Positions 1-7,549 of a stretch of 32,429 nt of DNA are shown here, piece after piece. The first letter of the stretch is position 1. The number at the start of each line of letters is the position of its first letter. Both the position numbers and the translations under genes were made by a program. The DNA comes from Candidatus Cellulosilyticum pullistercoris (GTDB taxonomy: Bacteria; Bacillota; Clostridia; Lachnospirales; Cellulosilyticaceae). The stretch spans positions 1 through 32,429 of the forward strand of contig JAHLFQ010000024.1 in assembly GCA_018883705.1 (NCBI GenBank), read 5' to 3'. The notes beneath the pieces were generated by a model. It was given only the letters and a program-made list of their open reading frames with translations. It was not told where the DNA came from and did not search any database.

Positions 1-1464
1 AGATAATAAAAGTAAGCTCATTAAATTTTTTATCGCTTGCCTACGTCTATGATTAATAGTTTCTTCTTGTGTTTCGCCTTCGAAACCCCAATTATAACTG
101 TAGTTTGCATTATGACCATCTCTATTGTTCTCACCATTTGCCTCATTATGCTTATGGTTATAAGTGACTAAATCCCACATCGTAAAGCCATCATGAGCAG
201 TAATAAAATGAATGGTATGATTCTTACCCTTTCTTGTATCTACAAAAGGAATTTCTTTTCCCATCATACAAGCAGATACTGCTGGTACAATACCTTGATC
301 GCCTTTAATAAATTTACGTATGGTATCTCTAAAATAATCACTCCATTCACAAAAAGGTGCAGGCATACGCCCAACATCATAATTCCCTTTCGCATCCCAT
401 CCTTCAGTAATCAATTTTACCTTTGATAAAATAGTATTTTCTGCAATTTCATTAAGTAGAGACTCATTGAGCCATCTTCCTCTTTCATCCTGACCTAATA
501 TGGATGCTAAATCAAATCGAAAGCCATCTACACCTATCTCACTTACCCAATAAGTAAGACTTTCTTTTATTAGATTTTTAACAAGAGGATGATTTGTATT
601 TAAAGTATTTCCTGTTCCTGCACAATTTAGAAATTTGTATTGTTCATCATATTTATAATATATCTCTGGCGCCAAATATTTAAAGTGGATAGCAACACCA
701 TCTTCTCCCCCTTCTCCTGTGTGATTATAAACCACATCCAATATAACTTCGATTTTTTCATGGTGTGCAGCCTCAATAAAAGATTGAAGTTCTCTTAATG
801 ATGCCTCACTTGTTTTTTCGACACTATATCTTTCATCTATGGCGAAAAAGGCAATTGGATTATATCCCCATACATCTTCTAATAAATCATTAGTATATGG
901 ATTTTTATTTTTTAAAGTATATGGATACCACTTGAAAATAGGTAAAAGTTCTAAAGTTGTAATGCCTAGTTGCTTAAGATAGGGTAATTTTCGTATGAGT
1001 CCTTTAAAAGTGCCTCTTTCCTCATAGGGAATACTTGAATCAATTCTAGTAAAGTGTCCAACATGTATTTCATAAATTATTGTCTGCTCCCATGGAATCT
1101 GTGGTTTCGAGACTTTATAATATTGTTTTGAAGTAATCAGATTTCGCCACTCCCCTTGAAAGTAGGTCACACCTTTAGCATAAGGGTCCATAATAGATGG
1201 GGAGTAAGAATAGTCTTCATGCATAATACGCCATACATAGTACATACCTCTCTTAGCTTGAGGTATAAAAGTACTAAAAAAATTACTATCTCCTATTCTT
1301 TCAATGACTTGTTTAATAATAGGCGTTGAATGATTAACATTTTGATAAATCTCCAGTACCATCGCAAAGGCGTTCTTGGCATAAATTTTAAAAGTAGCTC
1401 CCTTATCATTTAAATGGCACCCTAAATTGTCTCTACTATCTGTGTATGCTGATAAACTATTCAT
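1..1464 (-). CDS. glgX: Glycogen debranching enzyme, GlgX/isoamylase type (GH13), C-terminus beyond the window
   Basis: Cytoplasmic enzyme of the isoamylase/GlgX family, which hydrolyses alpha-1,6 branches of glycogen or limit dextrins. Translating the minus strand from the ATG at 1464 gives 488 uninterrupted codons that run off the left edge. The ATG is preceded by AGAAGGTG. An N-terminal CBM48-like domain covers about residues 10-100, followed by a GH13 barrel. Visible family motifs are DVVYNHTGEG (243-252), VDGFRFDLAS with the expected nucleophile D318, ITEGWD with the acid/base E354, AHDGF with D425, and NEANGENNRDG (440-450), the last being very characteristic of GlgX/TreX. The usual EPWD is EGWD here; the catalytic Glu is kept. 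It is divergent from tyrS and no other glycogen gene lies in the window. Type I pullulanase is a less likely alternative. Confidence 0.88.
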   Translation of the reverse strand, partial: MNSLSAYTDSRDNLGCHLNDKGATFKIYAKNAFAMVLEIYQNVNHSTPIIKQVIERIGDSNFFSTFIPQAKRGMYYVWRIMHEDYSYSPSIMDPYAKGVTYFQGEWRNLITSKQYYKVSKPQIPWEQTIIYEIHVGHFTRIDSSIPYEERGTFKGLIRKLPYLKQLGITTLELLPIFKWYPYTLKNKNPYTNDLLEDVWGYNPIAFFAIDERYSVEKTSEASLRELQSFIEAAHHEKIEVILDVVYNHTGEGGEDGVAIHFKYLAPEIYYKYDEQYKFLNCAGTGNTLNTNHPLVKNLIKESLTYWVSEIGVDGFRFDLASILGQDERGRWLNESLLNEIAENTILSKVKLITEGWDAKGNYDVGRMPAPFCEWSDYFRDTIRKFIKGDQGIVPAVSACMMGKEIPFVDTRKGKNHTIHFITAHDGFTMWDLVTYNHKHNEANGENNRDGHNANYSYNWGFEGETQEETINHRRRQAIKNLMSLLLLS

Positions 1465-1530
1465 TTTTCACCTTCTTTATAACCTATGATCAATTCGTCT
1501 CTTTTAATTATTGATCTTTCCTATACATAC

Positions 1531-1559
1531 TTGAAATATCTTTTATCCTATGCTATAGT
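1531..1559 (+). promoter_or_regulatory. Sigma-A promoter of the tyrS T-box transcript
   Basis: TTGAAA at 1531-1536 and TATAGT at 1554-1559 are 17 bp apart, and a TGC extended -10 directly precedes the -10 box. Transcription would start near 1566, just before the T-box leader. Confidence 0.75.
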
Positions 1560-1565
1560 ATGCAT

Positions 1566-1790
1566 TAATTAAATAACTTATAAAATGATGAAGAAGAATG
1601 AGTAGTAATTTAAAGTGTTGTTTTAGAGAATGTGCGGTCGGTGCAAGCACATCACCTTTTCATTATGAATTACACCTTTGGAGTTTTAATTCGGCTGTCA
1701 CCGTTATCGACATGAGGCAAATTTTATTTGTAAATTAAGGTGGTACCACGGGTTATCTCGTCCTTAGCGGATGAGGTGCCCTTTTTTATT
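1566..1790 (+). promoter_or_regulatory. T-box leader (tyrosine specific) of tyrS
   Basis: Cis-acting RNA that senses uncharged tRNA and controls read-through into tyrS. The T-box core AAGGTGGTACCACGG is at 1737-1751. Its TGGT bulge can pair with an ACCA tRNA end, which fits the A discriminator of bacterial tRNA-Tyr. Stem I features include AGAGAATGTGCGG and GTGCAAG around 1625-1646. The probable specifier codon is TAC (Tyr) at 1671-1673, followed by A. The core overlaps the left arm of a terminator at 1750-1787, as expected for the antiterminator/terminator switch. The 5' boundary is inferred from the promoter. Confidence 0.93.
1750..1787 (+). terminator. Regulated terminator of the tyrS T-box
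   Basis: GGG and TATCTCGTCC pair (with G-U wobbles) with GGATGAGGTG and CCC around the loop TTAGC, followed by six T residues. The 5' arm shares bases with the T-box antiterminator, so the two structures are mutually exclusive. Confidence 0.85.
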
Positions 1791-1816
1791 TATTACAATT
1801 TTAGGAGGAAACAATA

Positions 1817-3040
1817 ATGAACGTTTTTGATATTTTAATGGAACGTGGTTTTATTCAACAATGTACCCATGAAAAAGAAATTAAAGAACTTTTAGATAAG
1901 GAAAAAGTTACTTTTTATATTGGTTTTGACCCTACTGCAGACAGCCTTCATGTTGGCCATTTTGTAACTGTTATGGCAATGAGCCATATGCAACGTGCTG
2001 GTCACCGTCCAATTGTTTTATTCGGTGGTGGAACAGGTATGGTAGGTGACCCAACTGGTAAAACAGATATGCGTAAGATGATGACTACAGAAACAATTGA
2101 TCACAATATTGCTTGTTTCAAAAAACAAATGTCTCGCTTTATTTCATTTGATAATGATGCAGCGATTATGGTAGATAATGGTGATTGGCTTCGTAATCTT
2201 AACTATATCGACTTCTTAAGAGAAGTAGGTGTACATTTCTCTGTAAATCGTATGCTTACAGCTGAATGCTTTAAACAACGTCTGGAAAAAGGGCTTTCTT
2301 TCTTAGAATTCAACTACATGCTTATGCAATCTTATGATTTCTTAGAACTTTTTAGACGTTATAATTGTAAACTTGAGCTAGGTGGTAATGACCAATGGTC
2401 TAATATCCTTGGTGGTGTTGAACTTGTTCGTAGACTTCATGGTGAACAATCATTTGGTATGACTTTCTCACTTCTTACAAATAGTGAAGGTAAGAAAATG
2501 GGTAAAACAGAAAAAGGTGCGGTTTGGTTAGATCCTGAAAAAACTTCTCCATATGAATTCTATCAATACTGGCGTAATGTAGCTGATGCAGATGTTAAGA
2601 AATGTTTATCACTACTTACTTATGTGCCAATGGATGAAGTAAATGCACTTACTAATGTAGAAGGTTCAGCTATTAATAAGGCTAAAGAGCGACTTGCTTT
2701 TGAAGTAACTAAAATTGTACATGGTGAAGAAGAAGCTCACAAAGCAGATACAGCTGCAAAAGCTCTGTTCTTAGGTGGTGCTCATGGTGGTTCTATTCCT
2801 ACTACTGAGTTTACATCTAGTGATTTTGAAGGAGGTATGGATATTCTAACCTTACTTCAACAAACTAAATTAGTGCCTTCTCGTTCTGAAGGTCGTCGTT
2901 TAGTGACTCAAAATGGTATTAAGGTAAATGAACAACCTGTAACAGATCCAAATGCTCAAATTACTATGGCAGATTTTAAAGATAATGAATTAATGATTCA
3001 AAAAGGTAAAAAAGTTTTCCATAAAGTAGTACTAAAATAA
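1817..3040 (+). CDS. tyrS: Tyrosyl-tRNA synthetase
   Basis: Class I aminoacyl-tRNA synthetase that charges tRNA-Tyr in the cytoplasm. The 407-residue length is normal for the bacterial TyrRS family. The nucleotide-binding signature YIGFDPTADSLHVGH (34-48) carries the HIGH-type motif HVGH at 45-48. The second catalytic signature is KMGKTEKGAVWLD, a KMSKS variant. A C-terminal S4 RNA-binding domain starts near LVPSRSEGRRLV. The ATG follows AGGAGG at 1803-1808. The gene is monocistronic, lying between its T-box leader and a bidirectional terminator, so expression should respond to tyrosine starvation. Confidence 0.98.
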   Translation: MNVFDILMERGFIQQCTHEKEIKELLDKEKVTFYIGFDPTADSLHVGHFVTVMAMSHMQRAGHRPIVLFGGGTGMVGDPTGKTDMRKMMTTETIDHNIACFKKQMSRFISFDNDAAIMVDNGDWLRNLNYIDFLREVGVHFSVNRMLTAECFKQRLEKGLSFLEFNYMLMQSYDFLELFRRYNCKLELGGNDQWSNILGGVELVRRLHGEQSFGMTFSLLTNSEGKKMGKTEKGAVWLDPEKTSPYEFYQYWRNVADADVKKCLSLLTYVPMDEVNALTNVEGSAINKAKERLAFEVTKIVHGEEEAHKADTAAKALFLGGAHGGSIPTTEFTSSDFEGGMDILTLLQQTKLVPSRSEGRRLVTQNGIKVNEQPVTDPNAQITMADFKDNELMIQKGKKVFHKVVLK

Positions 3041-3049
3041 TAATATGAT

Positions 3050-3092
3050 AAAAATAAGAGGATGCTATATTAGTTAGCGTCCTCTTATTTTT
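3050..3092. terminator. Bidirectional terminator between tyrS and the AI-2E family gene
   Basis: An 18-bp stem with one G-U pair (left arm 3050-3067, right arm 3075-3092) has an A-tract on its left and a T-tract on its right. It can stop tyrS transcripts on the plus strand and the long minus-strand gene run that converges here. Confidence 0.88.
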
Positions 3093-3116
3093 ACTTTCTA
3101 TAAACTCATATATGAC

Positions 3117-4319
3117 TTATCCTTCATTCTCTCCAAAAATTTCGGGCATGTAGCGAATAAGTAATAATCTAATAAAAGCAGCAACTGGAACTGCTAAAAG
3201 CATACCAACTAGCCCAAATAGATGTCCACCTATTAATATGGCTAATAAGACAACAATAGGATGTAAATTGACACAATCCCCAACAATCTTAGGTACAATA
3301 ATCCAACCATCTATTTGCTGAATGATTAGTATGGCAACGGCTCCATATATAGCTTTCATAGGATTCGGATCCAATATACCGATAATGATAGATAGTATAA
3401 ATCCTACAATAGGCCCAAAATAAGGAATTAGATTAAATATCCCAGAAATAATTCCGATAATAATAGCAAAGTCAAGGTCAATAAGTGTTAACGCTATACT
3501 TGTTAAAATAGCTATGATAATAGAATCAATGACTTCACCCCGTATATAACCTGTAAAAACAATGTCTACATCTTTAGCTAGTGATTTTATTCCTCTATAA
3601 TGTTTACCACATAAATGATTAAAAATTCTATCACTAAGTGCCAAGCAACGTGCTTTATCTTGTAAGAGATAGAATGCAACAACAAAAGCTAATAACCAAT
3701 TCATTGCATGTATACCCATCTCTGTTAAACCATTTATAAAGTGTATATAAAGACTTAATACGAATCGATTGATGGCATCATAAATATCTTGTATAAATGC
3801 TGCTCTTTCCTGTAAGATACCTAATTCATTTGTAAAAGTCATAAAACTATTTATCATCTCTTCAAAATAAGCCACATAATATGTCATACTTTCTTTTAAG
3901 CTAGATAAAGTGAAGCTACCTGATATTTGGTCCACATTGATCATAATCATTAAGATAAAGACACCTATGATAGAAATGACAGTTAAAAATGTTAAAAGCG
4001 TTGGCATCGTTCTCGTATGCCAACGCTTGTTTTTTACCTCATTTGAATGAAGTTGTTTATGACGTTGAAACTTATTAGAAGAAGCTATTTTATGCCATCT
4101 GCACTCATAGAAATCCACGATTGGGTCTAATAAATAGGCAATTACAATCCCAATAATTAAAGGCTCTAATAGAGTATAGACAATACCTAGCCCTAACTTT
4201 ATAATTTGCCAAACAAGATTTAATCGTAAGAGAATGCAGGTGGCTATAATAATGGCAATACATGTACAGAAGGTGTACACAGCAATATTAAAATAGCGGT
4301 TATTCTTCTCAAGTTTCAT
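3117..4319 (-). CDS. AI-2E family (PerM/YdbI-like) membrane transporter
   Basis: Polytopic inner-membrane protein of 400 residues, the usual length of the AI-2E/PerM family. Members have been linked to autoinducer-2 export or Na+/Li+-H+ exchange; the substrate here cannot be told from sequence. Two N-terminal hydrophobic segments are followed by a soluble segment, then a C-terminal membrane cluster containing the family-typical stretches GIISGIFNLIPYFGPIVG and IGGHLFGLVGMLLAVPVAA. It starts 22 nt after pepD and is the last gene before the terminator at 3050-3092. The ribosome binding site is poor: GAGG sits almost against the ATG, with GGAG farther upstream. Confidence 0.85.
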   Translation of the reverse strand: MKLEKNNRYFNIAVYTFCTCIAIIIATCILLRLNLVWQIIKLGLGIVYTLLEPLIIGIVIAYLLDPIVDFYECRWHKIASSNKFQRHKQLHSNEVKNKRWHTRTMPTLLTFLTVISIIGVFILMIMINVDQISGSFTLSSLKESMTYYVAYFEEMINSFMTFTNELGILQERAAFIQDIYDAINRFVLSLYIHFINGLTEMGIHAMNWLLAFVVAFYLLQDKARCLALSDRIFNHLCGKHYRGIKSLAKDVDIVFTGYIRGEVIDSIIIAILTSIALTLIDLDFAIIIGIISGIFNLIPYFGPIVGFILSIIIGILDPNPMKAIYGAVAILIIQQIDGWIIVPKIVGDCVNLHPIVVLLAILIGGHLFGLVGMLLAVPVAAFIRLLLIRYMPEIFGENEG

Positions 4320-4341
4320 ACCTCAATCACGCTCCTAATAA

Positions 4342-5802
4342 CTAATATGTTATTAGACTCTCCAAAAGTTTTACTAGATATTCATAAACACGCGCCATAG
4401 AAGAAATACTTGCAACTTCTTGAGGTGAATGAATATGTTTAAGATTTGGTCCCATTGAAATCATATCCAGACCTGGACACTTTTCTGCAATAAAGCCACA
4501 TTCTAATCCTGCATGAATTGCTGTTACAGCTGGTTTTTTACCATACATTTCTTCATATAGTGAAATAGATAAATCACGAATACGAGAATGTTCATTATAC
4601 TGCCATGCTGGATAGTCGCCTTTAACTTCAAATGTCATATTCATTGCTGTACTTAAAGCTTTTAGTTTATTCAAAAGTTCTTCTTTACGTGAAGCAACAG
4701 AACTACGTACTGCTGTTCCAAAGCGAATTTTGTTATTCTCAACCTTTACAATACCTAAATTTAATGATGTTTGAACAAGCCCCTTCATATGTTGATCATA
4801 TCCCATCACTCCATTTGGAATGATTAAAAGAAGATTAATGAGTTGATCTACCGCACTTTTGCAAATACCTTGTTCTTGGTATGCTGTTTCTGTTACTGTC
4901 ATAGAAATGTCTGGATCTTGCACTGAAAGTTCTGCTTTAAATACTGTAAGCATTTCTTGAGCGACTTCTTTTAATAGATTAACATGATCTTTAGAAAGAG
5001 CAAGAACAACTTCACATTCACGTGTAATAACATTATCTTTTGTTCCACCTTCAAAGCTAACAAGTTCAAAATCTAGCTGCTTTCTAAGTGCATTTAGTAC
5101 TCTTCCCATAAGAAGGTGTGCATTTCCTCTCTCATAATGAATTTCAGCTCCAGAATGTCCACCTTTCAATCCATTTAAGGTAATTTTATAAAGGACTGCA
5201 TCCTTTGAAATTTTTATGGGTTCATAAGGCATTGTTAAATAAGCCTTTGCTCCTCCTGCACAACTTACTAAAAATTCTCCTTCTACCTCAGTATCTAAAT
5301 TTAAAAGGATTTTTCCTTGTAAATATTCTGGATGTAGATTAGATACACCTGTCATTCCACGTTCTTCATCCGTGGTCATTAAACATTCAATAGCTGGATG
5401 TTTTAGTGTATCATCTGCTAATATAGCCATCTGATAAGCGATAGCTACACCATTATCAGCGCCTAAAGTTGTCCCCTCTGCACCAATCCAATCTCCATCA
5501 ATATAGAGTTTAAGCCCTTCTGTTTTAAAGTCATGCTGTGTATCTTTATTTTTTTCACATACCATATCTAGGTGTCCTTGTAAAATAACAGCAGGTACGT
5601 TTTCATATCCTTTTGTAGCTGGTTTTTTAATATAGATATTATATGCTTCATCTTGATGAACTTCTAAACCAAGATCTTTTGCAAATTTTACCATATAGTC
5701 ACTAATTGCTTTTTCATTTCCTGATTCCCTTGGAATACTACTAATTATTTCAAAGTACTCAAATACTTTTTGAGGTTGCAATGCTTTTAAAACGTTTGAC
5801 AT
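4342..5802 (-). CDS. pepD: Aminoacyl-histidine dipeptidase (M20C family)
   Basis: Cytoplasmic di-zinc metallopeptidase that hydrolyses Xaa-His and other dipeptides. The 486-residue length matches PepD of other bacteria. Probable metal and catalytic sites are GHLDMV (H77, D79), TLGADNG (D116), TTDEERG (E146/E147), LNLDTEVEGE (D170) and the C-terminal HSPQE. HAGLECG is a further PepD-type motif, and GGHSG marks the lid/dimerisation domain. The ATG is preceded by AGGAG at good spacing. It is 28 nt downstream of the PFL/DUF711 gene and 22 nt upstream of the AI-2E gene, so co-transcription is likely. Confidence 0.95.
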   Translation of the reverse strand: MSNVLKALQPQKVFEYFEIISSIPRESGNEKAISDYMVKFAKDLGLEVHQDEAYNIYIKKPATKGYENVPAVILQGHLDMVCEKNKDTQHDFKTEGLKLYIDGDWIGAEGTTLGADNGVAIAYQMAILADDTLKHPAIECLMTTDEERGMTGVSNLHPEYLQGKILLNLDTEVEGEFLVSCAGGAKAYLTMPYEPIKISKDAVLYKITLNGLKGGHSGAEIHYERGNAHLLMGRVLNALRKQLDFELVSFEGGTKDNVITRECEVVLALSKDHVNLLKEVAQEMLTVFKAELSVQDPDISMTVTETAYQEQGICKSAVDQLINLLLIIPNGVMGYDQHMKGLVQTSLNLGIVKVENNKIRFGTAVRSSVASRKEELLNKLKALSTAMNMTFEVKGDYPAWQYNEHSRIRDLSISLYEEMYGKKPAVTAIHAGLECGFIAEKCPGLDMISMGPNLKHIHSPQEVASISSMARVYEYLVKLLESLITY

Positions 5803-5830
5803 AAGTATTTTCTCCTTTTTATTTTATAAA

Positions 5831-7189
5831 TTAGTTTTTAAAACTATGAATTGGAGCCGGAATTCTTCCGCCTCTTGTAATAAAGTCCACACATTGATAA
5901 GGATTAACTGGCATAATAGGCGCATATCCTAATAGACCACCAAATTCAACACTATCTCCAACTTTTTTTCCAATAGCAGGGATGATACGAACTGCTGTTG
6001 TTTTAGCATTAATCATACCAATAGCCATTTCATCTGCAATAATGCCGGAAATAGTTGCCGCACTAGTATCACCTGGAATGGCAACCATATCAAGTCCTAC
6101 TGAACATACGCAAGTCATTGCTTCAAGTTTTTCAAGAGTTAAAGCACCTATTTCGGCAGCACGGATCATGGCATGATCTTCACTAACAGGAATAAATGCA
6201 CCACTTAAGCCACCTACGCATGAAGATGCCATCACACCGCCCTTTTTAACAGAATCATTTAAAATAGCAAGTGCCGCAGTTGTTCCTGGTGCACCTGCAC
6301 TTTCAAGACCCATTTCTTCAAAAATCTCTGCAATACTATCTCCTACTGCTGGTGTTGGTGCAAGTGATAAATCAATAATACCAAATGGCACATCTAACAT
6401 TGAAGAAGCTTCTCTTGCAACCATTTGACCCGCTCTTGTGATTTTGAATGCTGTACGCTTTACTTGTTCACATAATGTTTCAAAGTCTGCGCCTCTAACT
6501 TCTTCTAATGCTTTTTTAACAACACCAGGGCCACTTACACCTACGTTAATAACTGCCTCTCTTTCACCTACTCCATGAAAGGCACCGGCCATAAAAGGAT
6601 TATCTTCTGGTGCATTACAGAAAACAACGAATTTTGCACAACCAATACTTGCACGATCAGCTGTTCTTTCGGCTGTTAATTTAATAATTTCGCCAATACG
6701 TTTAACTGCGTCCATATTGATTCCTGTACGTGTAGAACCAACATTTACTGAAGAGCAAACGTTTTGTGTGACATCTAAAGCTTCTGGAATAGATTCTATA
6801 AGCACATTATCTGCATTTGTACAACCTTTATGCACAAGTGCAGAAAAACCACCAATAAAGTTAACCCCTACAGTTTGTGCAGCTCGGTCTAATGCTTTCG
6901 CAATAGGTACATACGAATGGGCCCCCGTAGCTCCGCCAATTAAGGCAATAGGTGTAACTGAAATACGCTTATTTACAATGGGTATACCGTATTTTTTAGA
7001 GATGATTTCTCCTGTTTCTACTAATTTTTCTGCTTTACGAGTAATTTTATCATAGACTTTATTACAGAGCTTATCCATATCATCACATGCACAGTCTAAT
7101 AAGCTAATCCCCATAGTAATCGTACGAATATCTAAATTTGACTCTTGAATCATTTTATTTGTTTCTTGCACTTCATATCTTGAAATCAT
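5831..7189 (-). CDS. PFL family protein (UPF0210/DUF711)
   Basis: Soluble 452-residue protein of the UPF0210/DUF711 (PFL) family. Its biochemical role is not established; structures in the family resemble the pyruvate formate-lyase fold. It is glycine- and alanine-rich with the family's conserved core: GGATGAHSYVPIAKALD, GGFSALVHKGCT, GINMDAVKRIGE, FCNAPEDNPFMAGAFHG and the C-terminal RGGRIPAPIHSFKN. The start follows GAGAGGA. It lies 44 nt downstream of the small ACT-domain gene; this ACT-PFL pair recurs in Firmicutes and suggests that the ACT protein binds an amino acid to modulate it (inference). Confidence 0.92.
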   Translation of the reverse strand: MISRYEVQETNKMIQESNLDIRTITMGISLLDCACDDMDKLCNKVYDKITRKAEKLVETGEIISKKYGIPIVNKRISVTPIALIGGATGAHSYVPIAKALDRAAQTVGVNFIGGFSALVHKGCTNADNVLIESIPEALDVTQNVCSSVNVGSTRTGINMDAVKRIGEIIKLTAERTADRASIGCAKFVVFCNAPEDNPFMAGAFHGVGEREAVINVGVSGPGVVKKALEEVRGADFETLCEQVKRTAFKITRAGQMVAREASSMLDVPFGIIDLSLAPTPAVGDSIAEIFEEMGLESAGAPGTTAALAILNDSVKKGGVMASSCVGGLSGAFIPVSEDHAMIRAAEIGALTLEKLEAMTCVCSVGLDMVAIPGDTSAATISGIIADEMAIGMINAKTTAVRIIPAIGKKVGDSVEFGGLLGYAPIMPVNPYQCVDFITRGGRIPAPIHSFKN

Positions 7190-7233
7190 GATTATTATTC
7201 CTCTCTATTTATTCCTATGTCACTATTCGTTTC

Positions 7234-7503
7234 TTAAATTCTGTGCATATTATCAAAAATATTTTGATGTTGCAAACGAATGTCTACGCCGATTTCTTGT
7301 CCTAATTTAGAAAGTTGATCTACGATCTCTACAAAATCACCTTTTGCAGCATCTATATCAACAATCATCATCATGTTAAAGTAACCTTGTACGATTGTTT
7401 GAGAAATATCTAAAATGTTAATATTTTTCTCACTTAAAAATGAACATACCTTTGCAATGATACCAACTTTATCTTTTCCTACTACTGTAATAATTCCTTT
7501 CAT
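7234..7503 (-). CDS. Stand-alone ACT-domain protein (UPF0237)
   Basis: An 89-residue protein consisting of a single ACT domain, a fold that binds small ligands, often amino acids. The beta-alpha-beta signature is visible at the N-terminus: GIITVVGKDKVGIIAKVCSFLSE, shown here in pieces as GIITVVGKDKVG then IIAKVCSFL, followed by NINILDISQTIV and a second half beginning FNMMMIVDID. Length and sequence match UPF0237. The ATG follows GGAGG with 6-nt spacing. It starts 46 nt after the FtsA-like gene and is followed by the PFL gene, with which it probably works. Ligand unknown. Confidence 0.9.
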   Translation of the reverse strand: MKGIITVVGKDKVGIIAKVCSFLSEKNINILDISQTIVQGYFNMMMIVDIDAAKGDFVEIVDQLSKLGQEIGVDIRLQHQNIFDNMHRI

Positions 7504-7549
7504 ATTCGGCCTCCTATCCCATTTAACTTAATTCTTACTCATTAATTGT

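Noticed and set aside
193..426. 77-codon plus-strand open frame at the left edge
   Set aside because: Lies antisense to the GlgX-type reading frame, which has all catalytic motifs.
6717..7055. 112-codon plus-strand open frame inside the PFL/DUF711 gene
   Set aside because: Antisense shadow of a conserved gene; no family features and no Shine-Dalgarno.
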